Shown: one piece after another, positions 52,324-61,127 of the stretch
How positions within the stretch are numbered: the stretch's first letter is position 1
Layout of the letters: every line of letters starts with the position of its first letter
Origin: Rhodanobacteraceae bacterium
Lineage (GTDB): Bacteria > Pseudomonadota > Gammaproteobacteria > Xanthomonadales > Rhodanobacteraceae
Length of the DNA: 64,000 nucleotides
Reading direction: 5' to 3'
Assembly (NCBI GenBank): GCA_004299705.1
Contig: SCQS01000012.1
Coordinates: 1 to 64,000 of the forward strand
Program-made: the position numbers and the translations under genes
Notes under the pieces: generated by a model
Told to the model about the DNA's origin: nothing
What the model saw: the letters and a program-made list of their open reading frames with translations, nothing else
Database searches by the model: none

Positions 52324-54489
52324 TCAAACCTTCCGCAGCAACCAGCAGCCGTGGATGCGCGGCCTGCGGGCGAAATCGGCAGGCACGCTGGCACGCGTGA
52401 TGTCCTCGATGGTGAACGTGCGCGACAACGCTTCGACGTCAAGTTTGAAACGCCTGTAATTGTTGGAGAACACGACCACGCCGTCATCGCGCAGGCGCCG
52501 CGCGCAGGCTTCCAGCAAGGCCACGTGATCGCGTTGCACATCGAAATCTTCCGCGCGGGCCGAGTTGGAAAACGTGGGCGGATCGACATAGATCAAGCCG
52601 TAGCGCGTGCGATCCTCGTTCACGAACGCCTGCACGTCGGCCTGCGCCAGCCGCTGCGTGGTGCCCGTGAATCCGTTCAGGGCCAGATTGCGCGAGGCCC
52701 ATTCCAGATAAACCTGCGACAGGTCGACGCTGGTGGTGCTGCGCGCGCCGCCCGCCGCCGCGTACACGCTGGCGGTGCCGGTGTAGGCGAACAGATTCAG
52801 CACGTCGCGATCGCGGGCCAGCTCGCGTATTCGCTCGCGCGCCAACCGATGATCCAGAAACAGTCCGGTATCCAGGCGATCGTGCAGGTTGACCAGGAAG
52901 CGCAGACCCCCTTCTTCCACGATCAGGAATTCGTCGCGCGCGGCGAAGCGGCCGTACTTGCTGCCGCCCTTGCCGCGTGCGCGGGTCTTGGTCACCACGC
53001 GTTCGCGCGGAACTTCAAGCGCAGCACGGGCCGCACGCAACAGGTCGCGCCAACGGGTCTGCGCGGCATTGACATCGACGCTGGGCGGCGGCGCGTATTC
53101 CTGCACGTGCAGCCACGTTCGTGCAGTCGCATCATCACCCGTATCCGCCAGGTCTTCCGGCCAGCCGCGGTACACGTCGATGGCGGCGGCGTATTCGGGC
53201 AGGTCCGCATCGTACACACGAAAACAACTCACGCCGTGACGCGACAAGTCCTTGCGCAGGTTGCGCAGGTTCTTGCGGATGCGGTTGGCGACCATTTCCG
53301 CGCCCGGCGACAGCGGCGCATCGTCGCCCGCCACGCGCGGCTCACGGACATCGAACACCGCGAGGCGACATTCGAGCGCGCCATTGAACAGCGCGTAGTG
53401 CTTGTCGGCGCGCAAGCCAAGCGCGCGTTCGAGTTCCGGCTCGCTGGTCAACACAGCCGCGCGCCAGCCCGTGAAGCCCGCACGCAGGCGTTCGCCCAAA
53501 GCCTTGTAAAGCACCGGTAGGGTTTCGAGATCGCCCATGCGCTCGCCGTAGGGCGGGTTGGTGATGACGAGGCCCGTCACGAAACCCGCGGGCGGTTCCA
53601 GATGCTCGGCCGGGCGCTTGTCCAGCGTGACGAATCCGGCCACGCCTGCGGTTTGCAGGTTGTGCGTGGCGACCGCGATCATGCGCGGGTCGCTGTCGCT
53701 GCCGAAGAAACACGGCCGCAACTTGCGTAGCCCTTGTTGCGCGCGTTCCCGCGCTGCTTCGCGCAAACGCTGCCACAGCGCCACGTCATGCCCGCGCCAA
53801 CCCAGGAACCCGAAATAATCGCGTTGCAACGCCGGCGCGACATCGGCGGCCATCCACGCGGCCTCGATCAGCAGCGTGCCGGAACCACACATCGGATCGA
53901 CCAGCGCGCCATCTTGCGCGTAGACATCGGGCCAACGCGCGCGCAGCAGCATCGCGCAGGCGAGGTTTTCCTTTAGCGGCGCCTCGCCCTGTTCGCGCCG
54001 CCAGCCGCGCCGATGCAACGGTTCGCCGGACAAGTCCAGCGACAACGTCGCGCGGCCCTTGTGCAGGCGCAGGTTGAGGCGCACGTCCGGGCGATCCGGC
54101 TGGATGCTCGGGCGCGTATCGAAACGTTCGCGGCATTGGTCTACGATCGCGTCCTTGGTTTTCTGCGCGGCGAACCCGCTGTGAGTGATCGAACCGCTGC
54201 TGCCGGTCGCATCGATCGCGAGCGTCGCGTCGGGCGCGATGTGCGACGACCAGTCGACCGCCTGCACGCCGGCGTAGAGTGCATCGGCATCGGGCGCGTC
54301 GAACTCCGCCAGCGGCATCAGGATACGGCTGGCCAGGCGCGATTCCAGGCAGGCGCGATAAGCACACGCGAGGTCACCCTCGAAACGCACGCCTGCCAAG
54401 GCCTCGTGCGCGTCGGCACCCAACGCGGCCAGTTCATCGCGCAGCAGGTATTCAAGGCCCTTGGGACAGGTGGCGAAAAATGTGGTCAT
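52324..54489 (-). CDS. rlmKL: Bifunctional 23S rRNA methyltransferase RlmKL
   Basis: 721 residues. N-terminal THUMP and RlmL (m2G2445) module with DPMCGSGTLLIEAAWMAA and TNPPYGER. C-terminal RlmK (m7G2069) module with FAYTGTASVYAAAGGA and YVDPPTFSNS. E. coli RlmKL is fused in the same way. Start ATG 54489 begins MTTFFATCPKGLEYLL as in other members. Bases 52135-52323 upstream of the stop hold no gene. Confidence 0.96.
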   Translation of the reverse strand: MTTFFATCPKGLEYLLRDELAALGADAHEALAGVRFEGDLACAYRACLESRLASRILMPLAEFDAPDADALYAGVQAVDWSSHIAPDATLAIDATGSSGSITHSGFAAQKTKDAIVDQCRERFDTRPSIQPDRPDVRLNLRLHKGRATLSLDLSGEPLHRRGWRREQGEAPLKENLACAMLLRARWPDVYAQDGALVDPMCGSGTLLIEAAWMAADVAPALQRDYFGFLGWRGHDVALWQRLREAARERAQQGLRKLRPCFFGSDSDPRMIAVATHNLQTAGVAGFVTLDKRPAEHLEPPAGFVTGLVITNPPYGERMGDLETLPVLYKALGERLRAGFTGWRAAVLTSEPELERALGLRADKHYALFNGALECRLAVFDVREPRVAGDDAPLSPGAEMVANRIRKNLRNLRKDLSRHGVSCFRVYDADLPEYAAAIDVYRGWPEDLADTGDDATARTWLHVQEYAPPPSVDVNAAQTRWRDLLRAARAALEVPRERVVTKTRARGKGGSKYGRFAARDEFLIVEEGGLRFLVNLHDRLDTGLFLDHRLARERIRELARDRDVLNLFAYTGTASVYAAAGGARSTTSVDLSQVYLEWASRNLALNGFTGTTQRLAQADVQAFVNEDRTRYGLIYVDPPTFSNSARAEDFDVQRDHVALLEACARRLRDDGVVVFSNNYRRFKLDVEALSRTFTIEDITRASVPADFARRPRIHGCWLLRKV

Positions 54490-54507
54490 GAATCAGGTCG
54501 TCATGGC

Positions 54508-55044
54508 TCAGGTGTTCGCGGGACCAGCCACCAGGGTTTGCAGGAACCATTCGAACTGCCGTTCCAGCACCGCGACGTGTCGGGTCAGTCGATGGTCGTC
54601 GTCGAGCAGCAGCGCCGGCATCCCGCGTTCGCGCGCGAACGCCAGTGCCCCCTCGACCGGACACAGTTCGTCGCGCCAGCCATGCACCAACATGCCCGGC
54701 ACGCGCGGCGCTGCATCGAATGTGCGCGGACCGCCCGCGACGCCGACCGGCAGCGCCATCAGGAACAAACCATCACAGGGCGCCCGCAACGAGGCCAACC
54801 CCGACACGAACGCGCCCATGCTGGAACCCGCCAGCACCAGCGGTCGTGACGCCCCCTGCATCGCGGCCACCAGGCGCTCGATGCGCGGCGGCACCGCGCC
54901 CACGTAACCCAATGCGTCTTCCTTGCGGTAATCGGGGCGTGACGTGCTCCAACCCAGTGACTCCGCGACCAGCGTGAGCGCGCTGACCTTGCTGGCGTCG
55001 GGCCCGCTTTTGGAGCCGTGCGAAAGAATGACGTGGCCGGGCAT
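54508..55044 (-). CDS. Small alpha/beta hydrolase (YfbB/ DLH-like)
   Basis: 178 residues from ATG 55044. VILSHGSKSGPDASKV near the start, nucleophile elbow AGSSMGAF with Ser at about 76, and a C-terminal DELCPVEGALAF plus DDDHRL that supply Asp and His. It lies 18 bases before rlmKL in transcription order, so they may be cotranscribed. Substrate unknown. Confidence 0.82.
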   Translation of the reverse strand: MPGHVILSHGSKSGPDASKVSALTLVAESLGWSTSRPDYRKEDALGYVGAVPPRIERLVAAMQGASRPLVLAGSSMGAFVSGLASLRAPCDGLFLMALPVGVAGGPRTFDAAPRVPGMLVHGWRDELCPVEGALAFARERGMPALLLDDDHRLTRHVAVLERQFEWFLQTLVAGPANT

Positions 55045-55071
55045 GGTTTTTATTCGGAATCCGAAAATGAT

Positions 55072-55122
55072 CCCTCTCCCCCAAGCTGCTTCTGCTTGGG
55101 GGAGAGGATTGGGGTGAGGGGG
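55072..55122. repeat. CCCTCTCCC hairpin repeat
   Basis: CCTCTCCCCCAAGC and GCTTGGGGGAGAGG form a 14-pair stem with a seven-base loop, followed by GGGGTGAGGGGG. Same family as 9696-9776. Confidence 0.7.
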
Positions 55123-55209
55123 CAAGTGCCGCGTTCCGCCTCGCCCTCGAAACTTGCGAAAGGGTAACAGGCAAGGCCGGCATCTCGCGTTTCGTGCAAC
55201 ACTTTGCCG

Positions 55210-55767
55210 ATGACTGATTCGTTGACGATCCACGACCACCCCCTGCCCTATGTCGATCGCCTCGACGCGCGGGATCCAGCCACGGTCGACCTGATCGTGA
55301 TCCATTGCACCGAGCTGCCCGATCTCGCGACCGCTCGCGCGTACGGCGAGCGCATCGTGCACTCCAGCGGCACCGGCAACAGCGGCCACTATTACATCGA
55401 CCGCGACGGCAGCGTGTTCCGTTACGTGCCGGATGCACGCATTGCGCACCACGTCCGCGGCCACAACCAACACTCGCTCGGCATCGAACTGGTCAACCGC
55501 GGGCGCTACCCGGATTGGCTCGACTCGCGCAAACAGGTGATGACCGAACCCTATCCCGACATACAGATCGATGTATTGATCGCGCTGATCGCGCACCTGC
55601 GTACAACGCTGCCAACCCTGCAAAGCATCGCCGGCCACGAGGAACTCGACACCACGATGGTCGCCGCCAGCGACGATCCAACGTGCGAAGTTCGCCGCAA
55701 GCTCGACCCCGGCCCGCTGTTCACGTGGGGCCGCATCTTGGCCGAATGCGGATTGCGGCGGCATTGA
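55210..55767 (+). CDS. N-acetylmuramoyl-L-alanine amidase (AmpD-like)
   Basis: 185 residues without a signal peptide, so probably cytoplasmic. Amidase_2 motifs: LIVIHCTELPD, SGHYYIDRDGSVFRYV, HNQHSLGIELVNRGRYP, IAGHEELDTT and DPGPLFTW. AmpD-type enzymes recycle muropeptides that enter the cell. It is the second amidase in the window and would act after uptake, the first outside. Confidence 0.9.
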   Translation: MTDSLTIHDHPLPYVDRLDARDPATVDLIVIHCTELPDLATARAYGERIVHSSGTGNSGHYYIDRDGSVFRYVPDARIAHHVRGHNQHSLGIELVNRGRYPDWLDSRKQVMTEPYPDIQIDVLIALIAHLRTTLPTLQSIAGHEELDTTMVAASDDPTCEVRRKLDPGPLFTWGRILAECGLRRH

Positions 55768-55770
55768 TCA

Positions 55771-55819
55771 CCCCCTTCGCTTGCGAAGGGGGTCGTTGCG
55801 CCTGCCCTGCAGGCGCAAC
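55771..55819. terminator. Tandem hairpins after the amidase gene
   Basis: CCCCCTTCGC with GCGAAGGGGG makes a perfect ten-pair stem, and GTTGCGCCTGC with GCAGGCGCAAC a second. No T-run follows. Position just after the stop suggests transcript end or repeat; the call as terminator is tentative. Confidence 0.45.
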
Positions 55820-55854
55820 GGGGGGATGGTTTTTCGCCATCACCCGATGGCCCT

Positions 55855-55860
55855 TATAAT
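55855..55860 (+). promoter_or_regulatory. Likely -10 box of tesB
   Basis: TATAAT, a perfect -10, 32 bases before the tesB ATG. The -35 is less clear (TTTTCG about 19 bases upstream). Confidence 0.6.
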
Positions 55861-55891
55861 TCCGCGTCTTTGTGCTCACACCGCCACCGCC

Positions 55892-56755
55892 ATGACCCAA
55901 CCCCACGTCGCCGAACTGGTCGAACTGCTGCAACTCGAACGACTGGAGGACAACCTGTTTCGCGGCCGGAGCCGTGACATCGGCACCAAATACGTGTTCG
56001 GCGGCCAGGTACTGGGCCAGGCGCTTTCGGCCGCCCAGCAGACCGTCGAGCCGACGCGCGCCGCGCACTCGCTGCACGGTTACTTCCTGCGCGCGGGCGA
56101 TGTCGAGGCGCCGATCGTCTATCACGTCGATCGCGCCCGCGACGGCCACAGCTTTTCGGTGCGTCGGGTCGAGGCGATCCAGCACGGCAAGCCGATCCTG
56201 AATTGCGCGGTGTCGTTCCAGATCGACGAGCCCGGCTTCGAGCACCAGAACGGCATGCCGGAAGTGCCGAAACCGGAAGACCTGGACCCGCCGACGCCAC
56301 TGCCCGACGCGGAACTCGCCAAGTTGCCGCCCAAGCTGCAGCGCTGGCTTTCCACCGACGGCCCGTTCGAATACCGCTTCGTGTGGCCGCGCGACGAACT
56401 GCACCCCACCAAGCGTCCGGCGCACCAGTACATCTGGTTCCGGCTGGCCCAGAAGATTGATGCCACGCCCGCGCTGCATCGCGCGCTGCTGGCCTACGCG
56501 TCGGACTACCACCTGATCGGCACCGCGCTGCTGCCGCACGGCGTCTCCTACCTGACGCCGGGATTGCATTTGGCGAGCCTCGACCACGCGCTGTGGTTCC
56601 ACCGCCCGTTCAGGGTCGACGACTGGCTGCTGTACGCCTGCGAAAGCCCGACGGCGCAGGGCGCGCGCGGGCTGGTGCGCGGCCAGATGTTCGACCTTGC
56701 GGGCAAGCTGGTGGCGTCCAGCGCGCAGGAAGGGCTGCTGCGCCTCCAATCCTAG
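55892..56755 (+). CDS. tesB: Acyl-CoA thioesterase II (TesB)
   Basis: 287 residues with a double hot-dog fold. Segments: LFRGRSRDIGTKYVFGGQVLGQAL, LHGYFLRAGD, FSVRRVEAIQHGKPILNCAVSFQ, and the C-terminal GLHLASLDHALWFHRP with the catalytic Asp, then SAQEGLLR. It hydrolyses medium and long acyl-CoAs. Own promoter likely. Confidence 0.95.
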   Translation: MTQPHVAELVELLQLERLEDNLFRGRSRDIGTKYVFGGQVLGQALSAAQQTVEPTRAAHSLHGYFLRAGDVEAPIVYHVDRARDGHSFSVRRVEAIQHGKPILNCAVSFQIDEPGFEHQNGMPEVPKPEDLDPPTPLPDAELAKLPPKLQRWLSTDGPFEYRFVWPRDELHPTKRPAHQYIWFRLAQKIDATPALHRALLAYASDYHLIGTALLPHGVSYLTPGLHLASLDHALWFHRPFRVDDWLLYACESPTAQGARGLVRGQMFDLAGKLVASSAQEGLLRLQS

Positions 56756-56781
56756 CGTGCGTCACGGAAAATCTTTACGTC

Positions 56782-56968
56782 GTCATTCCGGGGCCCACGC
56801 CGGTTTGCCGGCGTGGGAACCCGACTGCGTTTGCAGGATTGCAAACGCGAACGCCGCAGGCGACCCAAGGGCGAGCGCCAAGGAAGGCGCGAGTCAATCT
56901 GCTGTTGTTCGTAGCCATCCAGAGCAGATTCCAGATCTCCCCGACTGCGTGGGTTCGTCCGGAATGAC
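56782..56968. repeat. GTCATTCCGG ... CCGGAATGAC repeat, long form
   Basis: Ends are GTCATTCCGG and CCGGAATGAC. Inside, GCCCACGCCGG and CCGGCGTGGG form a hairpin, then a non-repeated stretch with ACTGCG repeated. Between tesB and the DUF2007-like gene. Confidence 0.75.
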
Positions 56969-57035
56969 GAACGTATTTCCCATGACATCGCGCCAGTAGA
57001 TTGCAACCGTCCGCGGCCTGCGTAAACTGATCCCC

Positions 57036-57428
57036 ATGCGCAGAATCTACTCTTCCCCGCGGGTCGAAAACGTCGAACGGCTGGTCGCCGTGATGGCCGA
57101 GCACGGCATCGCCACCAAGGTCACCAACCGACGCGCCTACGACAGCAAGAGCTATTCGAATTTTTCGTACGCGCGACCCGGCAACAGCGAGGATTGGCCG
57201 GCGGTGTGGGTCAGCCACGCCAAGGATCATTCCCGCGCGCGTCAGGTGATGCGCGACATCGGCATCGAACCGGTCACCCGCTATGCCGACGAGTTGGTGA
57301 ATTACCGCTTCCAGCAGAAAGGCGGGCGCGGCGCAGCCTACACGGCCTCGCGCGTGCGCACCGCGGTGCTGATCGCGGTGGTCATCGCGGTCGCCATTTA
57401 CGGGGCGAAGCTGCTTTCGATGTGGTGA
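57036..57428 (+). CDS. Pathogenicity-like membrane-anchored protein (DUF2007-like)
   Basis: 130 residues. The N-terminal half begins RRIYSSPRVENVERLVAVM and resembles DUF2007 (signal transducing protein family). The C-terminal 25 residues form one membrane helix (TAVLIAVVIAVAIYGAKLL). Xanthomonad genomes annotate homologues as pathogenicity-like protein, without proven function. bpt follows after seven bases, so cotranscription is likely. Confidence 0.8.
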   Translation: MRRIYSSPRVENVERLVAVMAEHGIATKVTNRRAYDSKSYSNFSYARPGNSEDWPAVWVSHAKDHSRARQVMRDIGIEPVTRYADELVNYRFQQKGGRGAAYTASRVRTAVLIAVVIAVAIYGAKLLSMW

Positions 57429-57435
57429 CGCAGCG

Positions 57436-58152
57436 ATGACCCTCCGCAGCGAACGTGTCCGTCTGTTCCAGACCCTGCCGCACGCCTGCGGCTATTTTCC
57501 GTCGCGCACCGCGCAAAACCTGGTGCTGGACCCGGCCGCACCCAACCTGCCCAGCCTGTACGCGCTGTCGCTCGCCCGCGGTTTCCGCCGCGCCGGCGGC
57601 CACGTCTACCACCCGCACTGTCCGCACTGCCACGCCTGCGAGCCGTGCCGGATCGACATCGCGACGTTCAAGCCCGATCGCAGCCAACGTCGTTGCCTTG
57701 CCGCCAACCGCGACATCGAACTCATCGAATCCACGCCCGGACTGACCGACGAGCGCCACGACCTTTACGCGCGCTACCTGCGCGCGCGCCACCCCGGCGG
57801 CGGCATGGACGAGGCCAGCGACGACGACTTCTCGCACTTCCTGTCGTCGCCGTGGAGCCCCACCGTGTTCCTGGAGTTCCGGCTGGCCGGCCAACTGCTC
57901 GCGGTCGCCGTCACCGATGTCTGCGAAACCGGCCTGTCCGCGGTCTACACCTTTTTCGAGCCAGAACTGCCCAGGCGTGGCCTCGGCACCTACGCGATCC
58001 TGCGCCAGATCGAAATGACCCGCACGCGCGGCCTGCCGCACCTCTACCTCGGCTACTGGATCGAAGGCCATCCGAAGATGGGCTACAAGTCGCGCTTCAA
58101 CGGCCTGCAGGTGCTCGGGCCGGAAGGCTGGCGCACGTTGGGCGCGGCATGA
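57436..58152 (+). CDS. bpt: Aspartate/glutamate leucyltransferase (Bpt)
   Basis: 238 residues. N-terminal CGYFPSRTAQNLVLDP, the cysteine-rich HCPHCHACEPCRIDIATF, and C-terminal LYLGYWIEGHPKMGYKSRF are those of Ate/Bpt transferases. Bpt adds leucine from Leu-tRNA to N-terminal Asp or Glu, marking proteins for ClpAP. Overlaps the next gene by four bases. Confidence 0.94.
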   Translation: MTLRSERVRLFQTLPHACGYFPSRTAQNLVLDPAAPNLPSLYALSLARGFRRAGGHVYHPHCPHCHACEPCRIDIATFKPDRSQRRCLAANRDIELIESTPGLTDERHDLYARYLRARHPGGGMDEASDDDFSHFLSSPWSPTVFLEFRLAGQLLAVAVTDVCETGLSAVYTFFEPELPRRGLGTYAILRQIEMTRTRGLPHLYLGYWIEGHPKMGYKSRFNGLQVLGPEGWRTLGAA

Positions 58153-58634
58153 ACCGCCGTTGGTGCTGTGCGGCCGGCCTTGCGGCCACGGTCTGCGCGT
58201 CGGCTGCGTTGGCGCAATCACCCGCGCCCGGCAAGGGCAGTCCAGCCACCACGACCGCCGCTCGCGCGGCCATCGCCCAGCTCGAACGGCGCTGGCTCGC
58301 GGCGGTCGAACCCGGCGGCGATCGCGAGGCGCTCGACACCATCCTGGCCGATGATTACCTCGACACCGACTGGCAAGGCCGCACCCGCGACAAGGCGGCG
58401 CTGGTCGCGGCCCCCGCCGCGCAGGGCGTTACCCAACACGTCGACGGACTGCGCATCCGCGTATGGGGCGATACCGCCGTGGCCACCGGCGTCAACCACA
58501 TCCACTCCGCCGCCAAAGGTTGGACCGTCACTGTGCCCTTCACCGACGTGTTCGCGTGCATCGATGGCCACTGGCGCGCGGTCGCCTCACAGGAAACCTT
58601 GCGCAAACCCGCGAACGCAACCAAGTCGAACTGA
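58149..58634 (+). CDS. Secreted NTF2-like (DUF4440) protein
   Basis: 161 residues. Signal peptide ends near ALAQ (about residue 23). The rest is one SnoaL/NTF2-like domain: AIAQLERRWLAAVEPGGDREALDTILADDYLDTDWQG and a C-terminal DVFACIDGHWRAVASQETL. Function unknown; such domains often act as cone-shaped binding pockets. Overlaps bpt (ATGA). Bases 58635-58768 after it are empty. Confidence 0.83.
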   Translation: MNRRWCCAAGLAATVCASAALAQSPAPGKGSPATTTAARAAIAQLERRWLAAVEPGGDREALDTILADDYLDTDWQGRTRDKAALVAAPAAQGVTQHVDGLRIRVWGDTAVATGVNHIHSAAKGWTVTVPFTDVFACIDGHWRAVASQETLRKPANATKSN

Positions 58635-58768
58635 ACGTCCCGCGGGATCGCATCTGGTTCATGCCGGATGGCGGGAGACGTCCGCACCGGACAGGGGCCA
58701 CCTCCACCAAGGTTCCAGAAACCGGACGTTGGCTGCAAACGTTTGGCCTCGCCCGTCCCACGCACCCG

Positions 58769-59821
58769 TTATCGAGAATCCGGACTGGCGCCAGTAACAG
58801 AAACAGGTGGTTGCGGCTGCATAACCCGCAACACCGGTTTGCCGTGCCGTGCCTTGATCGCGAAATACGCCTTGTGCGTGGCCGGGTCCACCGCCACGGT
58901 ATGGGCGTCGTCACCGAGCAGCCCTTGGCCAAGCTTCGTGACCGTTTGGCCGTTGACCTGGAACAGCGACACCACACCGCTTTCGCTGGCCACGTACAGC
59001 AAACCAAGCTTGTCATCGAAGGCCAGCACGTCCGGATCCCTGCCGACGGGAAAGTGCTGGATGACCTTCATGGTTCGCATATCCAGCACCAGCAGCTTGT
59101 TGTTGCCTTCACAAGCGATGAAAGCCAGGCGACTGGCCGGATCGATCAGCAGGCCATGATTGCCCTGCGCGCCGGGCAACGGGTACCGCGCGACGATCTT
59201 GTCCGTGACCGGATCGATTTCCACCAGATCGTCGCGTGTCTGCACGTTGGCGAAGATGTGCCTGGAAACTGGATCGTACTGGGTGTTGCCGACCTCGCCG
59301 CCCATCGGGATGGTCGCGATGCGCCGGTTCGTCTTCGCGTCGATCACCGTGTCGGTGCCTCCGTGTTCGTCCGAAACGAACAACTTGCCGACCTCGGGTG
59401 CGTAGGCGATCCCGTCGGGATACACCCCACCCGGCATGCGCGCAACGATCTTGAACGTACGCTCGTCGATTGCCACCACCTGGTTGGTGCCGGTGGCGGA
59501 CGCGTAGACGCGGCCTAAGGATGGGACCGCAAGCACGCCGTGCACGCGGCTGACATCGGGAATAGTGGCGATCACCTTTTGGGTTTGGGTATCGAACACC
59601 ACCACCTCGTTGTCGCCGAGATGTGCGAGGAACAACAGATGCCGCTCGGGATCGAGGCTCTCGTAATCCCAGCGGGTCGCCCGACCCGGCAAGGGAAAGT
59701 TGGCGATCGTCTTCAGCGGCAAGGTGCCCGGAAGGTCGGCTCCGCGGCATGCTGGCGCACCCAACAGCGACGCGGAGAAAAACAGCGCTAAACAGATGTA
59801 CAGGGGTCTCAGGCTTCTCAT
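58769..59821 (-). CDS. YVTN beta-propeller protein (YncE-like), exported
   Basis: 350 residues from ATG 59821, chosen because AGGTG is five bases upstream (GTG 59830 is the alternative). Signal peptide, then about seven repeats with the pattern VVVFDTQTQKVIATIP, VVAIDERTFKIVARMP, VIDAKTNRRIATIPMG, VEIDPVTDKIVARYP. Such periplasmic seven-bladed propellers bind ligands or DNA; the role in metal resistance loci is not known. Third gene of the chrA operon. Confidence 0.88.
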   Translation of the reverse strand: MRSLRPLYICLALFFSASLLGAPACRGADLPGTLPLKTIANFPLPGRATRWDYESLDPERHLLFLAHLGDNEVVVFDTQTQKVIATIPDVSRVHGVLAVPSLGRVYASATGTNQVVAIDERTFKIVARMPGGVYPDGIAYAPEVGKLFVSDEHGGTDTVIDAKTNRRIATIPMGGEVGNTQYDPVSRHIFANVQTRDDLVEIDPVTDKIVARYPLPGAQGNHGLLIDPASRLAFIACEGNNKLLVLDMRTMKVIQHFPVGRDPDVLAFDDKLGLLYVASESGVVSLFQVNGQTVTKLGQGLLGDDAHTVAVDPATHKAYFAIKARHGKPVLRVMQPQPPVSVTGASPDSR

Positions 59822-59846
59822 CGCATTCACCTGTCGAGGTTATTCA

Positions 59847-61064
59847 TCATACGCCGCGCAACTGCCGCTCTTCCGGCGGCTTGAGATGCCGGAATTGCGA
59901 GAGCAGCAGCAGGTCGTAAATGATTTTCAGGCTACCGCAGATCAACAGCGGCCACGCGAACGCGGAAACTGCGAACAATGCGCCCACCATTGCCGGACTC
60001 GCGGCCGAAGCGAGGCTGCGCGGCACGGACGTGAAGCTCGCCGCAGCAGGCCGTTCGGCCTCGGTCACCACGGCCATCACGTAGGACGAGCGGGTCGGCA
60101 CGTCCATCTGCGAGAGCGCGGCGCGCACCAGCAGGAGCGGCAACGCCAATTCAAGCGTGGGCGCCAGTGCGGCCAAGATCAGCGCGACGCTGGAGGGGAT
60201 ATGCGTGAACACCATCGTGTTGACCAGCCCGAAGCGCCGAGACAGGCGTGCCGCGACCGGATACGACAGCGCCGCCAGCAAACTCGTGCAGAAGAAGAAC
60301 ACCCCGGCGGCGGCGAGCGAGAGATGAAACCGCTGGAACAGCCACAAGGCGAGCAGCGACTGCACAACGAAGCCGCCCGCGAACGCATCCAGGCTGAACA
60401 GTGCGGCCAACCGGATCACGATGGAACGCGAAGGCCCGAGCGCTGCTGAAGGTGCGATGTTTCCGGGAATCGGACGTTGCGGCAGGCGTGCGTAGAGAAC
60501 TCGTCCCGCTGCGCCGAGCAACGCATAGAGCACGAACATCCCGCGCATCGCGCTCAACCGATCCAGGCCAAGCGATGCCATCAATTCGGGCGCACCCGCA
60601 ACCAAAGCGCCCATGGCTGCGGCCAAGGCACCGGCCAAGCTGTAACGCGCGAACATCCGGGTGCGGTCGATGTCGCGGGCTGTGTCCGCGAGTGCGGCGT
60701 GTTCCAGCGGCACGAACACGCTGACGTTGCCGGCGGATGGATTGATCGTGCCCGCAAACGCAATCGCCAACAGCACCGCATAGTTCCGGGAGGCGGCGAA
60801 CGCGAGTCCCGAGGCCACCATCAGCCCGGCCGCGATCAGCAGCAGCCGACGATAGCCGTAGCGTGCCCCCAACAAACCCGCACCGATCGTCAGGCAGGCT
60901 GAACCCGACAGCGACACCGTGGCGAGCACACCGACCGCCAGCGGCGTGAAGCCCAGCGCCAGCAGGTAAGCCGGCAACAGGATTGCGACGAAGCTGTCAC
61001 CGAAATCGCGCAACGCGCGCGCAGCAAAAAGACAGTTCAGCGGATTGATCGCTCGGCGCGCCAT
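59847..61064 (-). CDS. MFS transporter
   Basis: 405 residues, twelve predicted helices. Major facilitator fold with GARYGYRRLLLIAAGLMVASG between helices 2 and 3 and YPVAARLSRRFGLVNTMVF in the second half. Between chrA (63 bases) and the YVTN gene (25 bases) on the same strand. MFS proteins near chrA may export chromate or sulfate-like ions, but this is a guess from position. Confidence 0.85.
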   Translation of the reverse strand: MARRAINPLNCLFAARALRDFGDSFVAILLPAYLLALGFTPLAVGVLATVSLSGSACLTIGAGLLGARYGYRRLLLIAAGLMVASGLAFAASRNYAVLLAIAFAGTINPSAGNVSVFVPLEHAALADTARDIDRTRMFARYSLAGALAAAMGALVAGAPELMASLGLDRLSAMRGMFVLYALLGAAGRVLYARLPQRPIPGNIAPSAALGPSRSIVIRLAALFSLDAFAGGFVVQSLLALWLFQRFHLSLAAAGVFFFCTSLLAALSYPVAARLSRRFGLVNTMVFTHIPSSVALILAALAPTLELALPLLLVRAALSQMDVPTRSSYVMAVVTEAERPAAASFTSVPRSLASAASPAMVGALFAVSAFAWPLLICGSLKIIYDLLLLSQFRHLKPPEERQLRGV

Positions 61065-61127
61065 GGCATCTCATCGCCAGCAAAGAAGTACAGCGATCAG
61101 AAACCAATGTTCCATGGCGGGTCACTC

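Noticed and set aside
55771-55819. Two hairpins as a riboswitch before tesB
   Set aside because: They are simple palindromes upstream of the TATAAT box, hence outside the likely tesB transcript.
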